Origin: Utricularia gibba
Lineage: Eukaryota; Streptophyta; Magnoliopsida; Lamiales; Lentibulariaceae
Reading direction: 5' to 3'
DNA length: 64,000 nt
NCBI GenBank assembly: GCA_002189035.1
Contig: NEEC01000027.1
Coordinates: 1-64,000 of the forward strand
Below are positions 37,101 through 49,597 of this stretch, one piece after another. The notes under the pieces were generated by a model that was not told the origin of the DNA, searched no databases, and saw only the letters and a list, made by a program, of their open reading frames with translations. How positions within the stretch are numbered: the first letter of the stretch is position 1; every line of letters begins with the position of its first letter. The position numbers were made by a program, and so were the translations under genes.

Positions 37101-38030
37101 CACATTAATGGTGTTCCAAGCAGCCGAGCCTCCATGATCATTTCAGTTAGTGGTTCCCCCGACATTCTGATTTTAGTGTGTTGTTTGCTGTTTGAACTGA
37201 TAGCATGATTTTATTTCCCATACTCTTTCTTTCACATGATTCAGTGTTGTATGACTGGCATTGTCTCAATTTGTACACGTTTGATGAAAATCTACTGAAA
37301 AGCGCATGTTCTATTCAGGTCATTATGAAGCAAGCAGGTCTTAAGCTGCAGGAAAATGTAAGATCATTTGCTTGGAATCAGTTTTAATTGCTGATCCACC
37401 CAAACCCTGTACTTGTAGATGAATCATTTGCCTTCAGTGTTTACGACGTTGCCTTTTTTCCCCCTTTATTAGGCAATCTTTCTTAATGTGGTTAGCGGAG
37501 TTAGTCTTACAGAGACTGCAGGAGACCTAGCCATCGCAGCAGCCATCTGCAGCAGGTACGGCTGTGTTTCATCTTGTTTTCGTATTGAGTAGGCCCTGGG
37601 TATTTGAAGCAGGACTTGTATCATCAACTTGGATATTGTAAGTTTTTTCCTTATGGCCTGTGATAACTTGTGGGGGTTTTCCCGCATTCTCTTCAGCTTC
37701 TTAGAATTCCCAATACCAAAAGGTGTAGCCTTCATTGCAGAAGTTGGCCTTGCTGGTGAGCTTCGAATGGTCAGTAGGAGTGATGCATTTGGTTTAACAC
37801 CTAGCAAGAGCCATTCTATGCAACTGTGTGCAAACTCGTAATACTGGTTGTGATAATTATAGGTACCTCAAATGGAGAAAAGAGTCAACACTTTGGCGAA
37901 GCTTGGGTACAAGAAGTGCGTCGTTCCGATGTGTGGTGCGATTGCTCTGTCAGAAGTCCGGACTCAGGGCATGGAGATTTTGGGTTGCAATAATCTGAAG
38001 GAAATGATTATGGCTGTTTTCACAAGATGA
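34106..38030 (+). CDS. RADA: RadA/Sms-like DNA repair protein, organellar
   Basis: Bacterial-type RadA, a RecA-like branch-migration helicase acting in mitochondrial/plastid recombination in plants. Fifteen exons close in frame: 34106-34803, 34951-35006, 35140-35198, 35276-35347, 35581-35664, 35845-35952, 36231-36293, 36371-36451, 36584-36649, 36730-36885, 37068-37145, 37319-37357, 37473-37555, 37697-37769, 37863-38030 (627 aa from the first ATG, MQSPAMRGGF). The leader of about 150 residues is Ser/Arg-rich (organelle targeting). Next come the CGSCGYSDGQWWGTCRQCG zinc finger, the Walker A GGDPGVGKST, IVIDSIQTAY (Walker B region), the RadA-specific KNRFGSTDE and the C-terminal Lon-like domain (VVSGVSLTETAGDLAIA). 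All hallmark motifs are present. Confidence 0.96.
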
Positions 38031-38605
38031 AAACTTGTAATAGTGGTAGACTCCGTTCTTTCGTTCCGGTGTTGATTTACCGTGGGAAACGTGGTTTTTT
38101 TTTGTAGCTCCTCCGGTAAGGTACCTGAGCCTGGTGCATGCACAATTGTAAGAAAGAAATGTAGGCTTTTGTTTCATGGGAACATGAAGAAAAATGGAGA
38201 AATGAAGAAAAATGAACCTCCTCTACGCAAGACAAAATTGGTGTGTTTTGATCACGTCCTTCGTAATTTGATTACCCATTTAAGTTGTTTTTTGGGCAAT
38301 TTTGACAATGCTTACTTTCTAGACTCGAACTCGATTCGTTTCCAAATCCAATCCAATGCAGAATGGTAGACCAGGGCTAAGGTTTTGAAAGTACACTAAG
38401 CCCAATATAAGATGGGGCCACTCATGGACAGATCAGGCTGACCCATTAGTCTTCTCAATGACTTATGGACCTGTCAACCAGCGTGAGGCGAATGCCAATT
38501 CTGATTTTTTGAAACAGAGAAGCTCCCTCTTAAACCCTAAACTCCTGGCAAAGCCTAAAGCCTTGGTGACAACGGCTCTTCCCTATCGTGAACTTTATTT
38601 TCGGA
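38031..38605. promoter_or_regulatory. RADA-MMS19 spacer with telo-box
   Basis: 575 bp between the two tandem genes. Contains the RADA 3' UTR, AAGCCCA (reverse TGGGCTT, site II-like) near 38398, and a telo-box AAACCCTAA at 38532-38540, about 70 bp upstream of the MMS19 ATG. Telo-boxes are known in promoters of proliferation and translation genes. Confidence 0.5.
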
Positions 38606-41600
38606 ATGGCGGTTTCTATTCGATGGATATCGCATGTCGAGTCCTATGTTAGTTCATCATCTACTGCATCGCAGCAGGTGCGTTGATTTTTTGCTATTGT
38701 TCGGGAGATGCCATCAAATGAGTAACTTTTTCTGTTCATATTTGCAGGGTGCAAGTTTGGATGCCATTGCAGCGCTGCTTAAGTCTGATTCTTTAAGTCT
38801 CGAAGCCCTTGTAATTTTTTTTTTTCCGTTTCTTTTCATTTCAGTTATCCGAGCACTTGGATTCATTTTTTTGTGTTCATATCGTCTCCGTGCATTGCCT
38901 TGAACTGATTAAAGGTTAGGGAAATGGAAATGTACTTGACTACTTCGGATAGCAACATCCGTTCAAGAGGTAATGATGCACTTGTATCGTTTTGGTATAA
39001 TTCCTATTATTGTTTTGGCATGCGTCTTTACTCTTCTTTTTCTGCTTTTAGTGATTTTTTTTGTAAGCTTATTCAGGAATTTTGCTTCTCGGTGAACTTC
39101 TATCAACACTGGTGTCCAAGCCGTTGGATGCTACTGTGTTACGAACACTTATACGTTTTTTCACAGAGAGGCTGGTTAGTAAACATGAATAGGAATGGCC
39201 GCTTTGATTTGGATTGGGATATGCAATAAGTATTTGATGAATATTGCCTTGTAGATGATATTCTATGTTGTATCTTGCACATTTCTACCGTGGAACTCAA
39301 GTAATTCTAATGTGAATCAGGCAGATTGGAAAGCATTACGTGGGGCGCTTGTGGGCTGTCTGGCTTTGTTGAGGAGAAAAGTTGATGTGGGAACAGTAGG
39401 GGATACCGAAGCAAAAGCTGTTGCTCACTCACATCTTCAAAACCTGCAAGTTCAATCCCTTGGGCAACATGACAGGATGGTCAAGCCTGTTCTTAATTCG
39501 TTAGTGATATTTTTTTATATTTTATTCTCATTGATAGTTTTCTTCATTACTGAATTTTTCAGCTCAGTTTTCAACTTATGGAATGTCTGCTTGATCACTA
39601 TCCTTGTGCAATTGCGGATATGGTAAATAAATAATTTAAGAGGCTTCATGTTTGCATTAGTTTGTGCAGGCAAGAACGGTTGTTGTGTTTTGGCTTCGGT
39701 TAATGAAGCCTAATGCTTACACTGATTTTCATTATCTCTTAATTAGCTTTCTTTTTCTCTCAACCTTAGGGGGATCATTTTTTCTATGGAGTCCTTGAGG
39801 CTATTGATGGTGAAAAAGACCCTCAATGCCTGTTGTCTGTATTTCATATTGTGGAAAGCCTAAGCCGACTGTATCCTGGTCCAGCCAGTTCGTTGGAGAA
39901 CCACGCTGAAGATATCTTTGAAATATTAGGCAGTTACTTCCCCATCCATCTTACACATGTGGGATTTGTTTTTAGATTTTCCATCTGTTCTTTATTTTCT
40001 GTTCATGAAATTGAGGGTCTATAAAGCTCTATGTAAAATTCTGCATGCCAAAGACATACTCAGACCACCATTTGGTTTTTGTATATTAAAATGATGCTTT
40101 GCAACATCCAATCTAACTTCAACTCGATATCTGCCCAGACCAAAGATGAGAATGATGATTTGATGACAGAGGAGCTGTCAAGGGCATTGATGGTATGTAA
40201 TTAGCTTTCTGATGTGAAAATTGAGTTGTAGTTGATGAAATAAAATATATTTACCAGACTAGAGTTTATGCTCCCCATTTATGTTCTTTATGTTACCTCA
40301 ACGTGTTTTCTCCACCATGAAGTTTATGTTCATTAACGGTCTTCCAGATGGCTTTTGCTTCAACACCATATTTTGAGCCATTTTGTATACCGTTGCTGCT
40401 GGAAAAGTTATCTTCTTCATTATCATTGGCTAAGGTTTGTCATGTACTCTACTGAGAGGCTGTTTGCTGTTTGGTGCTAAGAGGCTTTTCGCTTTGGATG
40501 CAGCTTGATTCATTTAGGTATCTATGCCATTGTGTAGTGAAATATGGAAAAAGCAGAATGGTCAGGCATAGTGCAGCCCTTTGGTCGTCTATCAAAGATG
40601 CAGTATATTTTTCACCTGACTCTGTACTATCTGTGGATTCTGAGTTTGGTGCGATGAATTTTGTGGAGAGTGATATTATGGTAAACGCGTTCATGCTTCT
40701 TCGAGAAGTTATTCTACAGAATGATGATTTCATCCACCTAGTCGTAGAGGACAGTGAGATAAATATATTCATTGACTCCCTGAATCATTACTCAGACTTT
40801 GATGATATCCCGTTTTCAGTGAAACAAAGATTGCATTCTGTTGGTCATATTCTTTCAACATGTGCTGAACTTTCTTCTGCATCATGCAACAAGGTGTTTG
40901 AGCATTTCTTTCCTCTACTAATGGTTGGTTTGGGAATTTCTGCGACTAAACCTTCTGAAGTTGAGTATTTGTATGGAAACTGTTCTCATATCAAACATAG
41001 GTTTGGTTCGCTATATCTCTCTACAAATATTCTTGCCGCATGTAGAGATTTGGCTGTGTCTGTAGATGATATCTCCTCTCCGCCAGATCATACAAACCAT
41101 ACCTGGTGTTCTATGCTTAACATTTTTTTTCATCCGATGTTTCTAGCCTTTTTATCTGTTGTGAAATCTGATATTCTACATAGGCATTTTGTTTGTCTCG
41201 GAGGTCAGTACTCTTTGATGGTCATCTGATCAATTTTATAAGATAATTTTTTTGCGGTTTTTACATCTGTCCATCGCCCCTTATTGCAGTTAACGGCCTG
41301 GTAAGTTTGGCTACATTTCCTGGAAGTCTTCCTTCAGTCCCTGAGTTCATATACGCCAAAATATTGTCCTCGTTTCTTGAAATCCTCACTGGTGAAGGCA
41401 TTAAAGAATTTGTATGGAAACTGGCACTGAGGGCACTCATTGATATCGGATTGTACATTAACAAATGTTGGGGCTCTGCGAAAGCACTGACCTTTGAGAC
41501 TGCAGTTGTTGAAAAGATTGCATCAATAATCTCCTCTGATGATACAACTCTGCCGCTGTCGCTCAAGCTGCAAGTGGCATTTGAAATAGGAGAACTAAGG

Positions 41601-44537
41601 ATGGATTTTATGACTAGAATTGTACGAGCACTGGATGAGGCTATAAATACTAGCATTAATGCAGTTTGTGTATGTATTCTCTCTCACTTCTTTCAAAATT
41701 AGGCGTCATTGTTGTCTTGAAGAATAATTCTGTTTCATATTGACTCCAATTCTTGCATTTCGCTGAGTTTTCTTGAGAACAAGCCTACCTGCCCTCATGG
41801 ATTTCATATTATTGAAAGAAATTCCATGCCAGTCCAGTGGTCATTCTATATCAACTCCGCCTCTATCTCTGTTTGATTGACTTAGGTTTAACTACACACG
41901 TCTGCGATATTGCCTCCCTGAAATACTTAGTCTAAATGTGCAGGTTCATGGGAATCATGAATGCATTGATGTGATTGTCAAGCTTTTAGATGGATACTGT
42001 GAAAGGATCCTTCCATGGTAAGCATATTTGTTAATTTCAGTTCAATGATATGATTTTAAATTTTCTTTGTTCCAGCCATACTCGATCATGTTTTCTTCTC
42101 TATTTAAGAGGAGAAAAGGATGAAAGATTCTAAGGATGCAAACTAAGCATAGGCTGATACTTATTAACGATATTGGCCATCTTACTGAAGTGCTTGTGAA
42201 GGAAATATTCTCAATTGTGTTTCGATACTATGTTTCCAAATTTCTCTATGCTCAACAGGTCCATTAAGAACGGCGATTCCCAAGACATTCCTCTGAATCT
42301 TGCTTTGAGGATCTGGGGCATGGTTGAAAATAATAGCCCTCCTCAGGTTGAAAGGCTCTCATTTGAATTGATGTCTGTCCTTAGACTACAATGCAACTAT
42401 GCAGATGTACTCTACTAATGAAGTGGATGCTGCAGGATATGCTCAGCGCAATATCAATTGCAATGAAAAAGGCTGTTTCCTATTGTTCAGAACGAAGTCA
42501 GGAGACAATAATTAATAAGGCGGCTCCTATACTTGCTTCTTGTGCCACATGGAATTTAGTAGAAAGCATATCTGGAAATTCCTGCATGCAAGGATACCCT
42601 CAATATATGTGCGCTGTCAGAAAATTTTCTAGTAGGGATGAATGTCTATTGTCATTGTTTGCTGCAGTTGTCATAGCGCTCCATCCGCAAACTATTATAC
42701 CCAATGGAGAATTCACCGTGCATTTGTTTATGCTGGGTGTTCTCAATGGCCATATTCCATCAGCACATGCTCTAGGATCTTTTATTAACAAGCTACCTTT
42801 GGTAACATCTGAAATTGATTCAGTTGGAATTTTTAGTCTAAATGAGGCACTGGGCATTGTTTTTAATAGCTTCACTAGGACCAGCCTTTACAGTGGTATT
42901 GACAATGATACCAATAGGATTAAACTTGCAAGATTAAAATTGAAATCCCTTGGAGTTGAGTCATTGATCAATATCATTAAAGGTTTAGCCTGGATTGGTA
43001 AAGGGTTGCTATTGAGGGGCCATGAGCAGCTCAAAGACGTAAGTTTAACATTACTGAGTTTCTTGACATGGGATCATAGGGTTGGAGGCCTGAATGTTGT
43101 TCAGTATCTGAATGATGCTTTTGTTGATGAGGATTCTCATCTACTGAGGAAATGCGCAGCAGATGCATTTCATATCATTATGGGTGAGTCTGAAGAGTGT
43201 CTGAATCAATCTTATTATGCAATTGTGAAACCACTCTACAAGCAACGATTTTTCAGCAGTATCATACCTATTCTGATACCATTAGTCAAAAAGTCTGAAT
43301 CCTCACTTGCTAGGTGAGTATAAATATGTGCTGGATGTTCATTGTCATCCTAAACCAGTCGTTTGAGAAATAAAGTATCTCTAGACTTAAATCTGTTGCT
43401 TATCGTTAGGTTTTCTGTCCTTGTTCTTTTATAGATATCTTGTGTATAGAGCCTTCGCACACATTGTGTCCAACACTCCGTTAGCAGCTGTTTTAGGGGA
43501 AGCCAGGAAGGTCAGTCAAGTGGTTCTCTGTATCAAATGAAGTATATTTTTCTACTTTCCTATCTTGTTATGTTTTGGTATTTTGATGAGACACCAACAT
43601 TTGTGATGCAGCTCGTTCCTGCGGTTTTGGAGTGTCTGTCCATGCTTGTGAAGGCTGCTTTGGACAAGGAAATTACCTACAATGTCCTGCTTGTCTTATC
43701 TTCGATGTTACTGGAGAATAGTGGTGAGAGATTTGTTGACCCCCTATTTTTCAATAGTGTTGTTTCATGAAATAAGGGAAAGATCCTTGTGTAGTTTCCA
43801 TGTGTCAGCCATTGCAAAGAATGAACAGTCTTGTGGAAAATAATTTAGGCTTCCATGTTGATAGTCTACAGTTTGGTTCTCGGACTTCTTTAACTCTTAC
43901 GCATGCAACAGGATATGAAGCTGTAGTAGAAAATATTCCAAGCCTTGTTCACCTACTCGTTGAGCTGACGGCCTACCCTCATATGATGGTAGTGTATTCG
44001 TTCACGAAACCAGCTTTTGTGAAATGTTTGTCCCTTCAATGTAGAAAAACGAGATGAGTTTCGCAATGTCGTTTTTCTCTAGTTCTTTTTTTTTTCGGGT
44101 GATGGTATGAAAGACTTGCAGTTGGTTAGATATACGACAAGACACTTAGATGGTGTAGGTGATCTTTTCAGGGCATCCGGGAAACAGCGATACAATGCCT
44201 GGTAGCTGTATCTGAACTCCCTCACACAAGAATATATCCAATGAGATCAAAGGCACGAGTTGATTTCGTTTTGTCAGCCTTTTGAATATATCATCGTGAT
44301 TGTTCGAGTGTTTTCAGGTCCTGAGAGCCATATCTAAGGCACTGGATGATCCCAAACGGATAGTTCGCCAGGAAGCCGTGCGATGTAGGCAAGCTTGGTG
44401 AGTGAGTTTTTTGGTTTTGTTCAAGCAAAAATATTCCTTTTTCATTTCATTCGACTGACCGGGGGAAAGGTTCTCAGGGGTCACATCGTGTCTAAGCAGG
44501 CCTTTTTTTCTTCATATTTAGGGCTTCAATTGTGTAA
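38606..44537 (+). CDS. MMS19: MMS19 homolog, cytosolic Fe-S targeting factor
   Basis: HEAT-repeat scaffold of the cytosolic Fe-S assembly targeting complex, delivering clusters to DNA repair and replication enzymes. Twenty exons close in frame (1132 aa): 38606-38677, 38748-38810, 38915-38969, 39077-39174, 39321-39479, 39563-39622, 39770-39958, 40139-40192, 40348-40434, 40504-41203, 41290-41669, 41944-42017, 42259-42346, 42436-43313, 43435-43510, 43612-43723, 43912-43988, 44172-44252, 44318-44397, 44522-44537. Family blocks include LVREMEMYLTTSD, GALVGCLALLRRK, EAIDGEKDPQCLLSVFH and PLLLEKLSSSL in the N-terminal domain, and SKALDDPKRIVRQEAVRCRQAW at the C-terminus. The last exon is only 16 bases. 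The intron after 44252 has a GC donor, or alternatively a GT donor six bases on. Confidence 0.95.
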
Positions 44538-45659
44538 ATAATGAAAGCCGGAGGAGAACCTTCCTCGATCGGCTGTGCCGCTCGTGATCACAACTAATTG
44601 TCGTGTAAATCCGACGCTTCTTTTCTTTTTTTTTTTGTTTGTCTCCTCAGATGAACTTGATTCATATGAATTTTTGAAGCAGACAGCCGTCCGGGAATTA
44701 GCCTTGAAGAAAAATACCTCAAAACTAAACCATTAAATTCCATTTGTGAAATGCCAGGAATTTGTCATTAAGATTTAACACTAAGCCTTTGTTTGATTAG
44801 TTTGTTTAGATGTTTTTGGGTTTAAATTATTTGAATTTAAATAAATTCAAATATGCAGGTATCAAAATATTCATACCTTTCCTTGGTTATATATATATAT
44901 ATTCATGCATAAGGATATTATATGGATATAATGATAATTATATTCATATGATTGATATAATTATATTTACATATCAAACAAACAATGCAATTTTATTAAA
45001 TCTAACATAAGCCTGTGTTACAACTTTATATCAAACAAGGTTTAAAATCAGCATTAAAAAGTAACGCGAACAGGCCAACAGTAACACAAAAGCACCTGTT
45101 TTTTTACATCTTGAACATCAACGTACGCATGTAATTTTTTGTTTTGGTCGCTCTTAATGTGATACTACTGCTGATAAAATGAAACTGGCTCTTCTTTCTG
45201 GTCGTTTCAGTTTTGAACATATTATACACATGTTTGACGTCTGGTTGTGAGGAGGGGCCAGCACATTGTATGTTATTACATGCTCCATCCCATTCAAATC
45301 CATGAATAAAGGTGAGTGAATCCCTCACTTTGAGTCAGTGAAGCCAATGCCACAACACGTTGCAGGTGCAAGCCTTCCTTTGGCCCTAAGCAAACCGTCC
45401 TCGGGACAAAAGTGAGTTGTGTTCGAAAAGACACACTGACACGGAACGGACAGGTTCAGGCCTGGCCTGGTTCTTTGTGAAAATCGAGCGCTCCACCTGG
45501 CTACTGGGACACTGACTTGACAACTTTCGTAGCTCTTTTTATTTAGACCTTTGGACCATCCCCTTTTTTCCCCTTGAAATGAACGCATAGAATTTGACAA
45601 AAACTGATTGCTGGGTAACTGGGGAAAGATGTTTTTACCACAGTTCGGGAATGCATATC
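44538..45659. other. intergenic, AT-rich, with possible small inverted-repeat element
   Basis: About 1.1 kb. The first part is MMS19 3' UTR. 44786-45040 is very AT-rich and bounded by imperfect inverted ends (listed separately). The right part is the promoter of the DUF761 gene. Confidence 0.5.
44786..45040. mobile_element. possible MITE-like element (weak)
   Basis: Left end CCTTTGTTTGATTA and right end, reverse-complemented, CCTTGTTTGATATA resemble each other with one gap and small differences. The 255-bp interior is strongly AT-rich and codes nothing. I could not find a convincing target-site duplication, so this is a suggestion only. Confidence 0.25.
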
Positions 45660-45667
45660 TATAAATA
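45660..45667 (+). promoter_or_regulatory. probable TATA box of the small DUF761 gene
   Basis: TATAAATA 54 bp upstream of the ATG at 45721. Implies a leader of about 25-30 bases. Confidence 0.6.
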
Positions 45668-45720
45668 CCAAGCTTACAACTGGCAGGGGCTTGTCTTGAA
45701 CACAAGGCATCGATCACCAA

Positions 45721-46122
45721 ATGGAGCAAAAGTCGTCAGCAAAGATGGTCGCGAATAAATTCCAAAAGATGTTCGGCATTGCCTGCCTCGTCTTGAGAAA
45801 GGGCGTCTCAGGGGGCAAGCTGATCGCGGAACTTAGCCTCATGATGCTCCGGAGCAGGTCACGGAACTCTGGAGCCTCCCGCACTAGTAATCTCAGTTTC
45901 AAACATCTACCTGGAGATGATATCCTAACAGACTTGTTCATGGAGCCCACCATGACCCTTCCGGAGTTCGGCCGCACACCGCCATTGGTTAGGCAGGTCA
46001 GAGTAACGGACTCACCATACCCTGTAGTGGAGATCGAAGACGATCATGGTGTCGATCAAGCTGCGGAAGAGTTCATACGCAAATTCTACGCGATGCTGAG
46101 ACAACAACACCAAGATGCTTGA
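45721..46122 (+). CDS. small DUF761 protein (133 aa)
   Basis: Intronless, MEQKSSAKMVANKFQ. The N-terminal half is basic with a hydrophobic stretch (FGIACLVLRKG) and an RSRSRNSG cluster. The middle is acidic/polar. The C-terminus VDQAAEEFIRKFYAMLRQQ is the DUF761 signature, found in many small plant proteins ('cotton fibre expressed' type) of unknown function. It differs entirely from the long proline-rich DUF761 gene at 2.9-4.6 kb apart from this C-terminal helix. A TATA box stands at the right distance. It seems complete. Confidence 0.85.
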   Translation: MEQKSSAKMVANKFQKMFGIACLVLRKGVSGGKLIAELSLMMLRSRSRNSGASRTSNLSFKHLPGDDILTDLFMEPTMTLPEFGRTPPLVRQVRVTDSPYPVVEIEDDHGVDQAAEEFIRKFYAMLRQQHQDA

Positions 46123-48874
46123 AAAATGAAATCAAATCTCTTGCCTTGTTTTTTTTTTCTTTTTGCGTTGGGAGATCGATTTCCCTTCTTGTTCTCGCAT
46201 AACAAAAAAAAAAAAAAGAAAAAAACAAGGGTATGCGTGGTTATGCTATTTTAAGAGAAATGAACATGGGAGCGTGAGTACGCCTTCCCGTGTGTTGTAA
46301 ATACAAACAAAGAGGCATTCTGGGGACCCAGAGAACATGACGCTCCTTATGAAGTTTAATGGAGTCAACAATAGCAAAAAACCATCCATTTTTCGAGATG
46401 ATTCCCTGACTCTGTTCAGCAGATCGATCGAGCTTGGTTAAAAATTTATGTTATTTACTAATTCATTTCCTTGTTGGGTCTTGTGATGTTCAGCATTTGA
46501 GTGGGGCGCCACTGGTCTGATCCTTCGTGGATATGATATTTCGAGCAGATGGCGCGATTGGATACAAACAAATATCAGCTATATAGAAGAAGACACCCAC
46601 CCATGTTATACTAAAATCCACTTCTCTTTCTTTTTTTCTTAGTTTGGGTTTGTGTGCATCTTAAGGCCCAATTTGTAGCTACATAAAGGCATCTTAAAGG
46701 AAGGCTCAGACCCACTCATGATGAGTGGCAGGATACGTCGGCCAGGACCCTGAACGCTGTTCAAAACGGAAGCTCTTACGTTGGGTTCATTCGTAGCAAA
46801 CGAGTTCAAGAGACCAGAGCCGTATGAATGGCCGGCCGGCTGGCCTTTAATATTCAAAGTGCCATTTGAAGATATCCAACACAGAGAAAGAGAGAAAGAG
46901 AGAGAGCAGAGTCGGCAGAATGTATTATGCAAAGGCTGTGGGTGATGAGAACAGTTGCATATCAAAATTCAACGTGCCGACAACCAGATCTGACGCTGTT
47001 TTCTACGCCTCCTTCCATTCTTTATTTCTTGTTTCATCAGTCTATTCAGTGTTACGTCGGTAACGAATTCAAAAAAAAAAAAAGGAAAAGGCATATCGGG
47101 GGAGTATGCATCAAAATCATCAATCCACTTGGCTTCTCCTAACCATGCGCATGCACACCAGCGTACATGGGAGTCAGGGGTTAAATGCCCAACCCTGGAT
47201 TTGAAACGTAACCGGATCGGATCGGATCATCTTCATATTTAATCCCAAAGACAACCTCTTCGTCTATCAATCGTTTCCCCGACTCGGCATCCTGATGAAA
47301 TGAAAATAACCCAAGGGTGATCACACATGATAAAACTTAACTTGAGTTGTCACTCCTCACAACAGGCGAAAGCAGAAAGGCACTCCCCCAAAAAGTATCC
47401 GTCTTTATTGAAATAATGGCAACAATTAATGACGGTGGGTGGTGCGATGATTGATCCAAGTTGTAATTTTTATGCCACCACTAGCACTACCAGGTCGGGG
47501 ACTACTACTGTTTACCCAGCACTCCGCGCATCCTAATCCAAGACCCAGTTGGTGGGGTGGGAATTGGGATTCCTCCTCTAACAAATGCAATGCAACCTTC
47601 TTCGCTCTATTGCCTGTTGCCGGACCGCATTGTTTGAAAAGGGAAACCCAGTATTGTCTTTGTAAGTCCAGAAGGAAAAAAACTTTCAAGTACACAGAAA
47701 ACAAAATTCACCCCTTTCATGTTACAGACGCTGGAAGGAAAGAGTTAGGATCCAGTGACACGTGTCGAAGAGACGCCGAGTCAGTGTGAATATACGATGC
47801 GCATTGTAACAGTAATATATGATTGATCCATGGATGGATCACACTCTGCCCCAATCTGACCCTTTGTCCCCACAGACATGACAATTACATCTGACCTAAG
47901 GTTTTGTAATCTGTCCACTGCATTGAAAAGCATCCAATGAAGATGGCCGCCCTGTCATACCAATACCATGTCCACGGCCATGGGGTTGTCGTAAACTACG
48001 TGTACCCTCGCATTGCATACGCACCCATCCTATGAAATTCACATGCAGGCTTTATTTTAGATGACGCAGGCCCATCGGGGCTGTCTCCGCAATAACTGCA
48101 TCACAGCTTACCAAGTAGAATATCTCAGTTTCACTTAGAAGGCAGGGAGGAAGGAAGCGGCGGGTGTGAACACACAATTAAGATTAGAGGGGGGAAAACC
48201 TCACAGGGGCGAAACGGTGATTTCGCGTCAGCTGATCATTTACACGTCCCCGCAAATACGAGTGGGTGTGGTAGCCAGCCCCGCGCCCTGAGAAGGATTG
48301 ACGCAGATTGAGATTCTGTGACAGCCATCGCGAGACCTTCTCTACATCGCTTTCGCTTCTTTTGGCTCTTTGGCCCCGGACTAAAATTCAGGGGGAAATT
48401 TTCCGCTCGTGTTTGATTATTCCAGGACAAGAAACCCAGCTATTTCAGCAGGAAGAGTGGAATGCGTAGAACCATGAACGTAGGTGATGAGAAGCCACGG
48501 AACAAGTTTCCTACGCTACGGACAGATTCGATGATCGATCAACTAATCCATTGATAAAATCTGGGCACCTCTCATTATGATAGTCTTTTCTGCTTTTCTG
48601 CTTCCTTAGTTTCACATGACAGACAGGCACACTTTACTTCCGTACTCCAGTCATCTACTTTTACTGAAATGAAATTTCGACAGTAAAACTAAAACAGGGA
48701 TGCAGAATTAAAGCAAGCGCCAAGCGGGCCTTTATTTATGAAGAGGAGTACAGTGCAGCCTGACTTCCGGAATACACACTTGGTAAAAAAGGCAAATGAT
48801 AGTGAGTGAGATAAAATGGTAGGGTACAAAGAGGTAGAGCAAGAGGTTCCTTCACCTATGGCTACGCTCGCATC
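46123..48874. other. intergenic spacer between convergent genes
   Basis: About 2.75 kb between the convergent DUF761 and DREB genes. It holds both 3' UTRs, A/T tracts (46151-46160, 46204-46225), a GA-rich microsatellite at 46883-46910 and a GGATC-rich repeat near 47215-47230. No coding or mobile feature recognised. Confidence 0.55.
46883..46910. repeat. GA-rich microsatellite
   Basis: Short GAGAAAGAGAGAAAGAGAGA-type purine repeat in the intergenic region. Confidence 0.8.
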
Positions 48875-49597
48875 TCATCCACCACCAGATTCCGTCGTTG
48901 TCTCGAAGCTGCATGTGATACTAATCAGACTCCCACCGCCGCCGCTCACCTGCTCCGTGAAGTAGTCGCAAAAGTCTTTATCCCACCACGGGGGCTGCAT
49001 CCATCCCTCCGCCGAGCCAACCTCCTGAGTAAATTGGCTCCTGCAATCGTCGCTCTCCTCCAAAGTCGGCAGCTCAATTATCTCCCCCAGATCATCATCA
49101 TCCTCATCAGAACTGTCGTTAACCGTCTCCATTGAAGCCGCTCCTGAAATCGAAACCGCCGTTGATACGGAAGTGGAGGTAAGATTTTCATCTTCATCTT
49201 CTTCGCGGGCGGCGAGCGGCAGTGGCGGGGGGCGTGGAGGAGTAAGGGTGAGGCCTTCCATGGCGGCCGCCCTGGACGCGGCCTCTTGCACGTCTCTGGG
49301 CGAGAGGGATGCGGGCCGCGGGAGAGAGTCTCTGAGATGAGGGAAGTTGAGAACCGCGGAGACTCCCTTGATGCTCATGGCGGCCACGTCGTGGGCCCGG
49401 GCCGCCATCTCCGCCGTGGGATACGTTCCGAGCCAAATGCGCGTTTTCTTGCGTGGCTGCCGGATTTCCGAGACCCATTTCCCCCAGCTCCGCATCCTCA
49501 CGCCTCTGTAGACGGGGTGCTTAGTGCCACAGTCCTTGGGCCTCTTCTTTCCCCTCTTCTCCCCTCCGGTGCAAGGCTGCGGCCGCGGCTCCCCCAT
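48875..49597 (-). CDS. AP2/ERF transcription factor, DREB subfamily (240 aa)
   Basis: Nuclear DNA-binding regulator of the DREB group (A-4/TINY-like by motif), binding DRE/GCC-type elements in stress or growth responses. The ATG at 49597 starts [13 protein letters not shown] basic [14 protein letters not shown] patch precedes one AP2 domain (about residues 30-86: [19 protein letters not shown], then [20 protein letters not shown]). The Val in WVSEIR is the DREB-diagnostic residue. The rest is acidic and Ser-rich, with an LPTL-like motif ([10 protein letters not shown]) and a C-terminal [13 protein letters not shown] segment, suggesting an activation domain. Intronless and GC-rich relative to the surrounding spacer, as these genes often are. 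Confidence 0.94.
   Translation of the reverse strand: MGEPRPQPCTGGEKRGKKRPKDCGTKHPVYRGVRMRSWGKWVSEIRQPRKKTRIWLGTYPTAEMAARAHDVAAMSIKGVSAVLNFPHLRDSLPRPASLSPRDVQEAASRAAAMEGLTLTPPRPPPLPLAAREEDEDENLTSTSVSTAVSISGAASMETVNDSSDEDDDDLGEIIELPTLEESDDCRSQFTQEVGSAEGWMQPPWWDKDFCDYFTEQVSGGGGSLISITCSFETTTESGGG

Noticed and set aside
46123-48874. Search of the long spacers for tRNA, CRISPR-like arrays and transposon coding regions
   Set aside because: No B-box-like tRNA signal, no spaced direct repeats and no transposase or polyprotein sequence seen by eye; a covariance-model scan would be decisive.
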